Shown here: positions 44,965-53,999 of the stretch, piece by piece
Numbering within the stretch: the stretch's first letter is position 1
How the letters are laid out: each line of letters starts with the position of its first letter
Assembly: GCA_002415855.1 (NCBI GenBank)
Contig: DIAS01000167.1
Span: 1-56,381 of the forward strand
Length of the DNA: 56,381 bases
Reading direction: 5' to 3'
Origin: Bacteroidales bacterium UBA5072
GTDB lineage: Bacteria > Bacteroidota > Bacteroidia > Bacteroidales > UBA10428
Notes under the pieces: generated by a model
Told to the model about the DNA's origin: nothing
The model's database searches: none
Seen by the model: only the letters and a program-made list of their open reading frames with translations
Translations under genes and position numbers: made by a program

Positions 44965-46194
44965 ATGAAATTCTCTGAGCTAAAACTTGATGATCGATTA
45001 TTGGAAGCCATATCTTACATGGGCATTGATACGGCCACACCAATCCAGGAAAGGGTCATTCCCCATATTCTCGAAAACAGGGATCTGATTGCCTGTGCAC
45101 AAACAGGTACCGGAAAAACCGCAGCCTATGTTTTGCCCATTCTCAATAAGCTGGCGGGTAAAAAGGAAACCAGTGCAGATACCCTGATCATTGTACCAAC
45201 CAGAGAATTGGCCATTCAAATCGAACAACAAATTCAGGGGTTTTCCTATTTTATTACAGCAGGATCGATTGCAATTTACGGAGGCGGTGATGGAATTGAT
45301 TGGGTATCACAGAAAAACGCCATGATGAACGGCACCGATATCATTATTGCCACTCCCGGTAAACTATTGTCTCATTTAAAAACCGGAGATATTGAATTTG
45401 AGAGTATCAAACATCTGGTTCTGGATGAAGCCGACAGAATGCTGGATATGGGATTTATCGACGATATTCAGGCTATCATTTCTTATCTGCCGAAGAAACA
45501 TCAGACTTTAATGTTCAGTGCTACAATGCCAAACAGTATCCGTCAGTTGGCCCAGAAAATCCTCAGGAATCCTGTAGAGATATCCTTATCCATTTCTAAA
45601 CCTGTAGAAAATGTGGATCAAAAAGCCTATCTGGTCTTTGATGAACAGAAAACAAACATCCTGAGGCATATCCTGGCTGACCGCAAAAGCTATGACAGTA
45701 TCCTGATTTTTACATCCAGGAAAAGCAAGGTATCTGAGATTGTTTCTTCACTTGGCCGATTTGGTTTCACGTCACAGGGAATCTCTTCCAATCTGGAACA
45801 GAATAAAAGGGAGGAAGTCTTAAACGGTTTCAGAGCAAAGCGAATACGAATTTTGGTGGCCACAGATGTTATGAGTCGGGGCATTGACGTTAAAGAAATT
45901 AACCTGGTAATCAATTTTGACGTACCGCATGATGCTGAGGACTATGTTCACCGGATTGGCAGAACGGCACGTGTTAATGCAAAAGGGGAAGCGATTACGC
46001 TTGTCACCCAGAAGGAAATCAGAAAGCTGAAAAAGATCGAAAAACTAATAGAAGCTGTTATTCCAAAACTTCAACCACCCGTCGACCTGGGTCCTTCACC
46101 GAAATGGGACAATGGGAACCCTGAATCAAATCATAATAGGAGATCATACAGGAGAAAGGGTTCTAAAAGGAATAAAACAAAAACCGGATCCTGA
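44965..46194 (+). CDS. DEAD-box ATP-dependent RNA helicase (RhlE-like)
   Basis: The 409-residue protein shows all helicase core motifs in order: the Q motif before TPIQERVIPHIL, motif I AQTGTGKT, motif Ia PTRELAIQ, motif II VLDEADRM, motif III SATMP, motif V ATDVMSRGID and motif VI HRIGRTAR. A short, strongly basic C-terminal tail (RRSYRRKGSKRNKTKTGS) follows, as in RhlE-type helicases. It unwinds short RNA duplexes in ribosome assembly or mRNA decay, often at low temperature. It is a single gene with its own upstream region and is divergent from the alpha/beta hydrolase. Confidence 0.93.
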   Translation: MKFSELKLDDRLLEAISYMGIDTATPIQERVIPHILENRDLIACAQTGTGKTAAYVLPILNKLAGKKETSADTLIIVPTRELAIQIEQQIQGFSYFITAGSIAIYGGGDGIDWVSQKNAMMNGTDIIIATPGKLLSHLKTGDIEFESIKHLVLDEADRMLDMGFIDDIQAIISYLPKKHQTLMFSATMPNSIRQLAQKILRNPVEISLSISKPVENVDQKAYLVFDEQKTNILRHILADRKSYDSILIFTSRKSKVSEIVSSLGRFGFTSQGISSNLEQNKREEVLNGFRAKRIRILVATDVMSRGIDVKEINLVINFDVPHDAEDYVHRIGRTARVNAKGEAITLVTQKEIRKLKKIEKLIEAVIPKLQPPVDLGPSPKWDNGNPESNHNRRSYRRKGSKRNKTKTGS

Positions 46195-46293
46195 TTTCGC
46201 TGCCTTTCTCATCAATACACCGAGATATCACCACCAGCACGATGATGTTTCCTCAGGACATGATCGCGTATTAATGTTTAACGTGCCGGAATA

Positions 46294-47025
46294 TCACTCA
46301 AAAACCGATTCCAGATTCTGATACATAGTGTGCATGTGCTGAACAGCTTCATCTTTCTTCAAAGGATCAGTACCGTTAAGTGCATATTTTAGCGCAACTG
46401 TTGCATCATACAATTCTTTTGAGGCAGGTTCAAATTTGGCAAAGTTCTCACCGAGACGTTTCTTTAGCTTGTCGGGAGGATACTGTGCAATCGCACCGGC
46501 TTTCTCAACAAGGTTATCCATCATTTTTGCGATCTCGTCGTACTGCTTATCCGGATAAAGTTTGTGATAAATGATATACAGGGTCTGATGATAATCGTCA
46601 ATTTCCTTCAGTACTGGCCTTATGACCCTGATCATCATTTCATACTGGAAATGGAGCTTCTCTGCAGCAACAAGCATTGCTTCATCATCATTGCCCTCAG
46701 CTGCTTTATAATAGTTTTCAGCAGCGGTATTAAATTCCTTGAGCTGACCTTTCCAATCCGCTTCCTTGTCTTTCAAAATTCCAGGTAATACAGCATTGTT
46801 TATGGCCTCCATCGATACTTTTATTTGTGGCACATATTCCCTTAATGTCTTGATGTCTTTGGCTGGATATGCATTATGCCACATTGGATATATAATATCA
46901 TGAAAATCTGTCAGTTCTGGAACACGGGAAGTGATTTCTGTGGAATCGATCTTAACCTGTGCAAATGACATTTCTGCAGCAAATACGAAAAAAAACAAGC
47001 ATGAAAACACAACAAACTTTTTCAT
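46294..47025 (-). CDS. Secreted helical protein of unknown function
   Basis: The product of about 243 residues starts with MKKFVVF, a signal peptide ending EMSFAQ, and is almost entirely helical after that. Regularly spaced aromatic, histidine and acidic residues (FHDIIYPMWHNAYPAKD, KLHFQYEMMIRVIRP, DDYHQTLYIIYHKLYPD) give it a four-helix-bundle look with an internal duplication. I cannot name the family; a metal- or ligand-binding bundle is one possibility. The start at 47025 (or the ATG two codons upstream) is chosen over a more distant one because the signal peptide follows it. It is convergent with the helicase gene. Confidence 0.7.
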   Translation of the reverse strand: MKKFVVFSCLFFFVFAAEMSFAQVKIDSTEITSRVPELTDFHDIIYPMWHNAYPAKDIKTLREYVPQIKVSMEAINNAVLPGILKDKEADWKGQLKEFNTAAENYYKAAEGNDDEAMLVAAEKLHFQYEMMIRVIRPVLKEIDDYHQTLYIIYHKLYPDKQYDEIAKMMDNLVEKAGAIAQYPPDKLKKRLGENFAKFEPASKELYDATVALKYALNGTDPLKKDEAVQHMHTMYQNLESVFE

Positions 47026-47224
47026 AAACATTATTTTTAGCGTTATGGTATGAAGAAAGAGATTCGGTACATAGATTTTCCTGTGCTTTTGCAATTGCGG
47101 TCATTTGTATTAAACCTGAAAAAAATTCCCGGGAAATTATAAAAATTGTAGCTAATAAACAATGAATAACATCCGATGTGTGTACTGTAAGGTTTTCACG
47201 ATCATGCCAAAAATCTAGTTATAA

Positions 47225-47707
47225 TCATTTAATCTTCATGATCTTGAATGTTTTAATTTCTTTTTGATCGGTGATGACTTTCAGGTAATAAACAGCAGGC
47301 ATCAGGTTTACTATCGCAATGGTGGTTTCCTTTCCGGTTATCTTGTTTTTTTCCAGTACTTTCCCGTTGGCATTGTAAAGCATATATGTCACATTCTCCA
47401 GGTCAATGTTTTTTACTACCAGCAAAAGGATATCCTCTGCCGGGTTTGGGAAAGCCGTGCAGATAAGGTCAATATCATTTCCTTCCGTTAAGTCGGTATA
47501 AATGAAGATTTCATAAGGTTGCTGCACTCCCTGTGATAGTCTGCCTTCGGTCGCCATGTAGTTATCATAGGCAACCTGTCCGATTGTGTAGCTGACCGAG
47601 CCTCCTGTCCCGCCGGCCTCTCCGCCTGCCGTGGATAGAGCTTGCTGCGCAAAGCATACCGTACTCGAGCAAGCGATTAATAGCATAAATCCAGTTTTCT
47701 TTTTCAT
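47225..47707 (-). CDS. Small secreted protein with T9SS type A sorting domain
   Basis: The 160-residue protein has a signal peptide (ending CFAQQ), a Gly/Ser-rich segment (GGEAGGTGGSVSYTIGQVAY) and a C-terminal domain with FPNPAEDILLLV and YYLKVITDQKEIKTFKIMKI, the layout of type IX secretion sorting domains. It should be exported by T9SS and attached to or released from the cell surface. Small proteins with this Gly-rich opening and sorting domain are common in Bacteroidota. I chose the ATG at 47707 because it precedes the signal peptide directly. Its presence implies that the host has a T9SS. Confidence 0.9.
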   Translation of the reverse strand: MKKKTGFMLLIACSSTVCFAQQALSTAGGEAGGTGGSVSYTIGQVAYDNYMATEGRLSQGVQQPYEIFIYTDLTEGNDIDLICTAFPNPAEDILLLVVKNIDLENVTYMLYNANGKVLEKNKITGKETTIAIVNLMPAVYYLKVITDQKEIKTFKIMKIK

Positions 47708-47806
47708 GCCTTCAGGAGTAACGTTTTGAAACAATATAGTATGCTGGAAGGTTGAATTTACAAAAACCCTGGCCTAAAATCAAGAAGACCAGGTGCTTTT
47801 TGACCA

Positions 47807-47962
47807 ATGGATTTTCGTAAGTTAGAGTTTGATCTGGTGAGCAGTTTTAAGGTTACCCAGGGCAGTTCGGGTCCATTCTGGGCGCATCCCGTAATCCATA
47901 ACGGAATTCTTTATATCTGGCATAACAATGCATTGATGGCTTACGATATAAAGGCAAAATAG
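47807..47962 (+). pseudogene. Remnant: C-terminal tail of a PQQ-type beta-propeller protein
   Basis: An in-frame stretch of 51 residues ends HPVIHNGILYIWHNNALMA and then YDIKAK plus stop, the typical last blade of PQQ-binding-like beta-propeller proteins. An in-frame TGA lies six bases upstream of its first ATG, so the rest of the gene is missing. It is the first of several fragments in this scar region. Confidence 0.55.
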
Positions 47963-47998
47963 GTTAATTTAGACTATCAACACGTAATAAGAAAAAAA

Positions 47999-48232
47999 AT
48001 GAAACAGTATGCTGTAATCTTAGCTTTGGTTTATTGGATGCTTTCTTTGGTTGATCTCCATGCACAGGACTGGCCTCAGTATCTCGGCCCCAACCGGAAC
48101 AGCGTCAGGAATATTACAATCTGGTTCGACAGCCGTTTACTGATAACACTCGATATAGAACCTCCCGAACGGATTTTTGTCAGCAAGAACAAAGCTGCTG
48201 AGTTTAAGGCATGGATGGTGAGTGAAAATTAA
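47999..48232 (+). pseudogene. Remnant: N-terminus of a PQQ-propeller-like protein joined to unrelated sequence
   Basis: The 77-residue frame starts with a signal peptide (ending LHAQ) and DWPQYLGPNRNS, the usual first motif of secreted PQQ-like beta-propeller proteins. After about residue 35 the sequence (WFDSRLLITLDIEPPERIF and on) no longer fits a propeller and stops soon. It looks like a deletion joint between two genes. It could be expressed as a small secreted peptide, but I think it is broken. Confidence 0.5.
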
Positions 48233-48243
48233 CGTACCTCACA

Positions 48244-48480
48244 TCATACGGCTGTTCCTATCATGATCTTGCCAGCCTGAAGCCTGCTTTCTGAAGTTAC
48301 TTTATAATAATACACTCCGGCTTTCAGTTCTTTAACTGACAGTTGCTCCTTATCTGAGATTTCGGTGGCAATCATCAGATTTCCGATTAAGTCAAATAAT
48401 TTGAATGTTGAAGCCAGTGAACTCCCTGTTTCGATCACAATATACTGATCAGCAGGATTCGGATAGACTTTCAATTCCAT
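48244..48480 (-). pseudogene. Remnant: isolated T9SS type A sorting domain
   Basis: The 78-residue frame is a complete C-terminal sorting domain (VYPNPADQYIVIETG, LKAGVYYYKV, GKIMIG) with no signal peptide or passenger in front. Five codons upstream of its ATG is an in-frame TAA. It is the tail of a lost T9SS cargo gene. Confidence 0.65.
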
Positions 48481-48558
48481 GTTGGGTCTGCATTAAAAAG
48501 TGCCGGAAAATAGGCCATTTGTTGAATTAATTAGTTGATCCTTATTAACTTGGTTTTT

Positions 48559-49600
48559 TTAAAATTTCATGCGAAAGTTTTCTACCCGAACCAAAATTAT
48601 AGTCCGAAAATAACATCCAAAAATTAAGTCAAAAATTTCTTGTTTCTTGAACCTCATCCACTTTATCAAATTGTATGGTGCAACAGTATTAACTTGATCA
48701 CCAGAGACGATCTTTAAGTAGTTCCTCCGCATCATGTGATCTAATTTCATGTGGGACATCATTGTTTCTATAGCACATGGGATCTACATCTTGCCTCAAG
48801 CTGTTTTTTCAGGTAGTAGCTTTCTTTCTTGAGTATCTTTGGCATTGCAACATCAATGTAACCGATCTTTCCCTTAATCCTGTATCCTCTGTTAATAATG
48901 GCTTTCTTTATCTTTCCCTTTGTAAGTTCCTTTACCTGCATTAAGTGCGGATTTAGAGTGTGTTCATCGTAAACATTCCCATCTACAGCCATGGCTCAAA
49001 CTATGATCCCGGATTTTCTCGTATTGGCAAATGAACTTTTGTTCCCAAATTCATCGGGCTTGTGTTCTTTTCCTTTCGCAACACACAATACTTCTGGCTC
49101 ATGAATACTGTATATCTTGATCTTATCCTCTCTTTTTTGTGTCAGCACCCTATAAAGTACATTGAACGTATCCATGTAAGCCTGTTTTGGTATGGGATTT
49201 AGCTGGTTTACCAAATCACGATAAATCTTTATGACTATCCGTTGAAGCTTCTGCTGCGCTTTATCTTGTTTCTTAATGTTCTTAGGTCTTTTAGCAAATC
49301 GCTATTGGTGTTTTAAAAGGTTGATTTCCCTGTCGTATGTCCTTTTCAACCGTATTCCTTCCTCTCTGGCGATATGCTTACAGTACTCTATCGACCGCTC
49401 ATAAAGCTTACGAACCATAGGGAAGGTAATATTTTTCCAGGACTATGGTGGCAACCAGAATCACCTTTGCTTCCCTGCGGATTACTTCCTCACCAAATAA
49501 ATCAATGCTTTACTTAAAGATCTTCTTCATTCCGGCTTCTCCGATTAGTCAATCAAAAATTGCCAAAATCACTCTTTTTCAAAGAACGTGAATTATTAAC
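48559..49600 (-). mobile_element. Decayed IS5-like DDE transposase
   Basis: Several frames on the minus strand together spell one transposase, broken by frameshifts and stops. From 5' to 3' these are an opening with IGEAGMKKIFK and a stop, IDLFGEEVIRREAKVILV, a basic region resembling NPKNKKKA-type sequence, KIYSIHEPEVLCVAKGKEHKP (48996-49214), DGNVYDEHTLNPHL with INRGYRIKGKIG (48768-48992), and the C-terminal MMSHMKLDHMMRRNYLK with NLIKWMRFKKQ (48559-48762). The order and motifs match IS5-group transposases. No intact frame remains, so it cannot move by itself. I could not define its terminal inverted repeats. It separates the left chromosomal part from the more A+T-rich right part. Confidence 0.75.
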
Positions 49601-49635
49601 AATCAATATGTTAAATGTTAATAAAGGTCAACTAT

Positions 49636-51078
49636 TTAATATCCACTGAGTATTGTTAAATTGCTATTACCCTGTAATGTTGGATTTTGTTCTACATTAT
49701 GCAATTTTCTTGCAAAATAAGGTACTCCATCAACATTATCAGAAATATATTCAAACAACTCCTGAAATGTTAGTGAGTTATCTTTGTTTTTATCGGATCT
49801 TTTTATATCCTGTAATCCTTTCAGAAAAAAATAGGTAAACATACCATGATGCATCTCATTATACCATGATGAAACCTGATTGGCTTTTGAAGATGAAAGC
49901 ATAACTCCATTTTCGATTTTATAAATCGGCTCTGAAACCTCGGGAACAATTGGACTAATATTATCTAGAATATTAGCACCTGAGAAACAGGCCTCTATTA
50001 TCAAGGTGACACTTTTTGACTCTAATTTAGAAAGATTGTCAATTAGCAGTTCTTGAGAATAACCTGTAAGTTCAACGTACAAAGGATCACATTCTACAGG
50101 AACGAAATATCCCTTTTTATCACGTAATCCAGGCGCACCATGTCCTGAATAATAAATAAAGATATCAGATTTTCCAGGAATAATACTATTATGTAATCTT
50201 GCTCTATAATCGTTTTGAGTACCGAACATCTCCTCAAAATAACCTTTAGTGGCATTTTCTTTGTAGAAAATATTACCTTCTTTATATCCAAGAACATTAA
50301 TTAAATATTGTCTGACGATTTGAGCATCCCTACTAGCATATTTCACACCTGTAGTTTTTTCATATACACTATTACCAATGATTACTGCAAATGCATCTGG
50401 TTTAGTTAGTCCTGTTCTTGGTATGTTGTTATCCACCAAAACTTCTTTATCTAGTTTAGTATTAATATTCTGTTCAACAACATTGGATTTGAATTCACCA
50501 ATGTTTATGGTTACCGGATCATATTCAACCTCAATAGTGTTTTTTCCAAAAGTAAAATTGTCCTGATTGTTATATCTGTATGTTTTATTGTTTAAGGGAT
50601 TGTATATGCTTAAACTAAGCAATGCAAATCCTTGGTCAGTTAATGTATAATTTAAATTTGAAAATGAAATAGAATGGATACTTTTCTCAAAGGAAGTTGC
50701 CTCACCAAATTTATTTGGGACCTTTATGTAGATTGGCGGTAATCCGATAAAACCGATTTTATATATTTCATTGTTTGGATCATATTCGTATGTGTCAATG
50801 CCTAAATGAACAATAGTTGAAGCAATTTCATTAATTCTATTGTTCGTTAGTTCGTTTATTTTGTTCTGTCGCGAAATTGCAGTTACACGTTTTGTATAAT
50901 CATCGACGGACTCAAATTTTCCCTGTAATTGCCATGTATTAATTTCTTTATTAACATAGTTTTCTATATCCGCTCTTATCTTATTAACATCAATGAAGGA
51001 AACATTTAATGATGTTGTCTGACCTTGCGTTTTTAAGCTTAATATAAAAGCACAGATAATATATATAAATGATTTCAT
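49636..51078 (-). CDS. Secreted caspase-like (C14 family) cysteine protease
   Basis: The 480-residue product has a signal peptide (ending TQGQ), a middle region of about 200 residues with strands and helices, and a caspase-fold domain at about residues 225-470. It starts KPDAFAVIIGNSVYE and has the catalytic dyad His313 in YYSGHGAP and Cys364 in IIEACFSGAN. An Asp/Glu-rich segment SDKNKDNSLTFQELFEYI looks like an EF-hand-type calcium loop. Caspase-like enzymes cut specific peptide bonds; this one should act in the periplasm. The ATG at 51078 is preferred to a GTG one codon upstream. It follows a small outer-membrane-type gene by 12 bases. Confidence 0.9.
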   Translation of the reverse strand: MKSFIYIICAFILSLKTQGQTTSLNVSFIDVNKIRADIENYVNKEINTWQLQGKFESVDDYTKRVTAISRQNKINELTNNRINEIASTIVHLGIDTYEYDPNNEIYKIGFIGLPPIYIKVPNKFGEATSFEKSIHSISFSNLNYTLTDQGFALLSLSIYNPLNNKTYRYNNQDNFTFGKNTIEVEYDPVTINIGEFKSNVVEQNINTKLDKEVLVDNNIPRTGLTKPDAFAVIIGNSVYEKTTGVKYASRDAQIVRQYLINVLGYKEGNIFYKENATKGYFEEMFGTQNDYRARLHNSIIPGKSDIFIYYSGHGAPGLRDKKGYFVPVECDPLYVELTGYSQELLIDNLSKLESKSVTLIIEACFSGANILDNISPIVPEVSEPIYKIENGVMLSSSKANQVSSWYNEMHHGMFTYFFLKGLQDIKRSDKNKDNSLTFQELFEYISDNVDGVPYFARKLHNVEQNPTLQGNSNLTILSGY

Positions 51079-51090
51079 CACAATTAGTTT

Positions 51091-51942
51091 TTAAAATTGA
51101 AGACAAATTCCTGTTTGAATTATACTAAGATCACTAGAAGGATGAAGAGCAACCTTTAATGGTAAAAGAAAAGTTAACTTTTTAAAATCTAATAATTTAA
51201 AATCTAACCCAAAGAAGGCGCTAAAGTTAGTTTCATTATATTCTTCATTATCGACTGTCCTATTTATAATAGTTGGGCCAACACTTGAATATATTGAAAA
51301 AATTCTCTTGTTTGATTGCCAGCCCATTCCAATTGCAAATGCAATTCCATGTTCAGAAGATTCTCCTGTTTCATCAGTGAATGAAGAAAAATTTATTGGG
51401 AAAACTATGCTTCCATTACCATTTTTAAGAGGTTTATATAGTTTCACTTCAAAAGAGTTATTACTAAAGTTTTCATCAGGCCCATAATCATTTCCGATAG
51501 TGATCCAAGTGGTATAGGTTAATGAAAATGACAATTTAGGCAAAATAGGTTTTGGAGAAATGTAAAAAATTACATTTCCTATGAGTCCTAGAGCGCTATC
51601 CAAAACATTCCATTTAATCACCTTATTCTTGCCTACTAAAATATCTGGCCCTATATCACCGTCTGCATTATCAACCTTATTGAAATTTCGTCCATCAAAT
51701 GAATAGTATAGTTCAACAATGAATTTGCAGCCTTTAACTCTCTTGTATTGATCTACGTAACCTTTCGCTGAGGGATTTATTAGGTCATAATTAATAATAA
51801 TCTCGTTATCAATTAGTGATGAAGTAATATTTTCAACATACTCTTTGCCTTGCATTTCATTCAAAGTAAAGGACTGCCCATAATTATTAGAAGATAAAAA
51901 AAGTACAGCTATAATGATTAAAAAATAGTTTAACTTATTCAT
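51091..51942 (-). CDS. Secreted Ig-like plus beta-barrel-like protein, partner of the caspase
   Basis: The 283-residue protein has a signal peptide ending NNYGQ. The first half has Ig-like strands around IINYDLIN and FIVELYYSFDGRNF. The second half alternates polar and hydrophobic residues in about eight strands and ends in Phe (TGICLQF), as in small outer-membrane beta-barrels. Specific function is unknown. It is 12 bases upstream of the caspase gene in the same operon and may anchor, inhibit or present the protease. Confidence 0.7.
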   Translation of the reverse strand: MNKLNYFLIIIAVLFLSSNNYGQSFTLNEMQGKEYVENITSSLIDNEIIINYDLINPSAKGYVDQYKRVKGCKFIVELYYSFDGRNFNKVDNADGDIGPDILVGKNKVIKWNVLDSALGLIGNVIFYISPKPILPKLSFSLTYTTWITIGNDYGPDENFSNNSFEVKLYKPLKNGNGSIVFPINFSSFTDETGESSEHGIAFAIGMGWQSNKRIFSIYSSVGPTIINRTVDNEEYNETNFSAFFGLDFKLLDFKKLTFLLPLKVALHPSSDLSIIQTGICLQF

Positions 51943-51971
51943 AATAAAATATTTAGATATCTTTTAAAATA

Positions 51972-52170
51972 TTAATTATTTCTTTCTGATGTATTGTCTT
52001 TATAAGTCTTCATAATTCCAAAAAGCATTAAAATTTTTTCATCATATTTCTGCTTTTCTTTAATCTCAAACTAGACAAGAAGGTCCTATTAAAAGTAGAA
52101 TTGTAAGATTAAGGAACTCATCCTCTGAACTTTCTAATTCACTAGTTAAGTTATTATTGAATTCATTCAT
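51972..52170 (-). pseudogene. Possible small gene interrupted by a frameshift
   Basis: The 345-base spacer between the DUF4384-like gene and the caspase pair is not empty. An ATG at 52170 opens a 34-residue frame (NEFNNNLTSELESSEDEF) that ends in TGA at 52066. In a neighbouring frame the following bases read EIKEKQKYDEKILMLFGIM and continue to TAA at 51972. Together they could have been a short acidic/helical protein now broken by one frameshift, or two unrelated chance frames. I do not recognise it. Confidence 0.3.
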
Positions 52171-52288
52171 AAAAATATAAATATGAGATTATAAGATCAC
52201 CGAGAAAAGCTATTATTAAGGGCAATACGTGTTAATTAATAACTAAATACAAATTGTAAAGAAAAAATCTTAAGCGTTAAAATACAAG

Positions 52289-53122
52289 CTATTGACTTGG
52301 ATTGTGCTTAAGATTTATTGTATGAATTTTAACAGCTCTTTGATCTGGCGGTATACTATAGATCCATCGGAAAACTTGATTTTTTGTTTTCAGTTCATTT
52401 GCCGGTATATTCATTTTTAAAAACACAAATACAAGTGTATTAATTTCATCTTTGATTTTATTTTCCATATAAATTGAATATCCACCTCTATATGCTTTCT
52501 GAATAGGGAAAAGAATTGATTTATTAGCTAGAAAAAAATTATCCTTATCATCACTTATATATGGATTGCTCAGATTTTCGTATGGATAAAGGATTACTGC
52601 ACTACTTTCATTAAGTGAAAAAATCCTTAAATAGCCATTATGAAAAGGGGTAAAGCTGAATGAGACCTTTTCATTTTCATAATATATCTCTTTTAATCCT
52701 TCAATTTCAAAAACAAAAACAGGATCACTTTTTGTGTTGTATTTATAAACAGTTGAAGCAATTTCTACATCAATAATCATGTTATCGTATTGATCCCATG
52801 ATCTTTTCTCGCTAAGAATAGAATCAACTACTATTGCTCCATTAATTTCAGCAGTTGAAATCTCATTATACATCTGATAATATTCAATACTACTTTGTAA
52901 GGTATGTAATGAACTAGTAAAGCTAATTTGCTCAGCAATACCTGCTTTCTTTAGTGCATTTAACTTTGCATCCTCAATGGCTTTGCTTTTGGCTTCTTCT
53001 GGTGTTAAATCTCGAGTAATGCTTGTTCCATATGAAAATACATTCACAAAATCCTGCGAATAGGTCAAGGAATTGATTAAAACTATTATTGAATAAAAAA
53101 AAGAAACTAGAACTGAGCGCAT
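52289..53122 (-). CDS. Secreted DUF4384-like protein
   Basis: The 277-residue protein has a signal peptide ending TYSQ. Residues 25-130 show the pattern AKSKAIEDAKLNALKKAGI found in LPP20/FlgT-like domains, where a helix packs on a sheet. Residues 145-265 resemble DUF4384: KVSFSFTPFHNGYLRIF, then VILYPYENLSNPY and later SIYMENKIKD. DUF4384 domains often occur with periplasmic or caspase-linked proteins. Its gene starts one base after the stop of the LPP20-like gene, so both are made together. A 345-base spacer separates it from the caspase genes on the same strand. Confidence 0.75.
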   Translation of the reverse strand: MRSVLVSFFYSIIVLINSLTYSQDFVNVFSYGTSITRDLTPEEAKSKAIEDAKLNALKKAGIAEQISFTSSLHTLQSSIEYYQMYNEISTAEINGAIVVDSILSEKRSWDQYDNMIIDVEIASTVYKYNTKSDPVFVFEIEGLKEIYYENEKVSFSFTPFHNGYLRIFSLNESSAVILYPYENLSNPYISDDKDNFFLANKSILFPIQKAYRGGYSIYMENKIKDEINTLVFVFLKMNIPANELKTKNQVFRWIYSIPPDQRAVKIHTINLKHNPSQ

Positions 53123-53698
53123 TTATTGAATCTGTTGAGTCTTATCAAACTTCTCCATTTCTTCATTGAAGATTTTCATAAACTGCTGCTTATCAAAATC
53201 CAGTTGAAGTTTTTCATCTGAAGAGATTGTTTTATCTAGCTTATTTTGTATATTTTCTTTAGGTGTTTCAATAGCAATCCAATAAGTATATGCATTATCG
53301 GGTTCCTTAAATACTTTTTCACCTATAATTTTCACATCATTAATTTCTTGCACTACGACACTTCGTGCATCTTCTTCAAATTTGTTGGCAAATTCTTGCT
53401 TATCTGAAATTGTCCGCTGATTAGTATACTGGTCAGTAACTACTTTAATAAGGATATTTATTGATCCAGCCAATTCTGATTTTGCATTTTGTAGAGCGAT
53501 TTTTTTAGCTGTAGAAAGATCAGGACTTTTGCCTGACTGCTTGGCTCTGAAATAGTCCTTATCGGATTGATATTCCTTTCCGGTGAATGGAACTTCAATA
53601 GCGGTCGAATCATTAACTTTAGAAATATCTTTTATGCTTTTGCATGCGAAAAGCAAAGAAAAAATGATAATAGTAATTAGAAGTGTCTTTGGTTTCAT
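53123..53698 (-). CDS. LPP20-like lipoprotein
   Basis: The 191-residue product has a lipoprotein signal (lipobox LLFAC) and an LPP20-type domain with LSTAKKIALQNAKSELAGSI followed by a helix and strands to TYWIAIETP. A Lys/Glu-rich helical tail ends the protein. LPP20 lipoproteins were first described in Helicobacter and are found in many envelopes without a clear job. It is the first gene of the minus-strand run that leads through the DUF4384-like protein towards the caspase pair, with stop and start codons adjacent. Confidence 0.8.
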   Translation of the reverse strand: MKPKTLLITIIIFSLLFACKSIKDISKVNDSTAIEVPFTGKEYQSDKDYFRAKQSGKSPDLSTAKKIALQNAKSELAGSINILIKVVTDQYTNQRTISDKQEFANKFEEDARSVVVQEINDVKIIGEKVFKEPDNAYTYWIAIETPKENIQNKLDKTISSDEKLQLDFDKQQFMKIFNEEMEKFDKTQQIQ

Positions 53699-53833
53699 GT
53701 GTGAAGATTTAGGGTTAATACTATGTTACTAAATTTAAACAAAAAAAACATATCGAAGGGAAATAATTGATAAATTGAGATTACTGTGTATCTTCTCACT
53801 CTCATGCTATCATATATTATTCTATTCTAAAAT

Positions 53834-53861
53834 AAAAAAGGGAGCTGTGGTTACAGTTCCC
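53834..53861 (-). terminator. Intrinsic terminator downstream of the DNRLRE-like lipoprotein gene
   Basis: On the minus strand GGGAACTGT and ACAGCTCCC pair into a 9-bp stem (one mismatch) with a 4-base loop, followed by six T residues. It lies about 140 bases after the stop of the lipoprotein gene and before the LPP20-like gene. Apart from it, the 301-base spacer 53699-53999 shows nothing I can call. Confidence 0.65.
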
Positions 53862-53999
53862 TACTAATCCAAGACCTAATAAGATGCAGATTTTACTTGT
53901 AAAGTAACATAAATGGATAGGATTATGCCAAATGAACTATGAAGAATCTCAGGTTAAGTATTAATTCCTCTTCTGTATTCATAAATAAACTAGGCGCTA

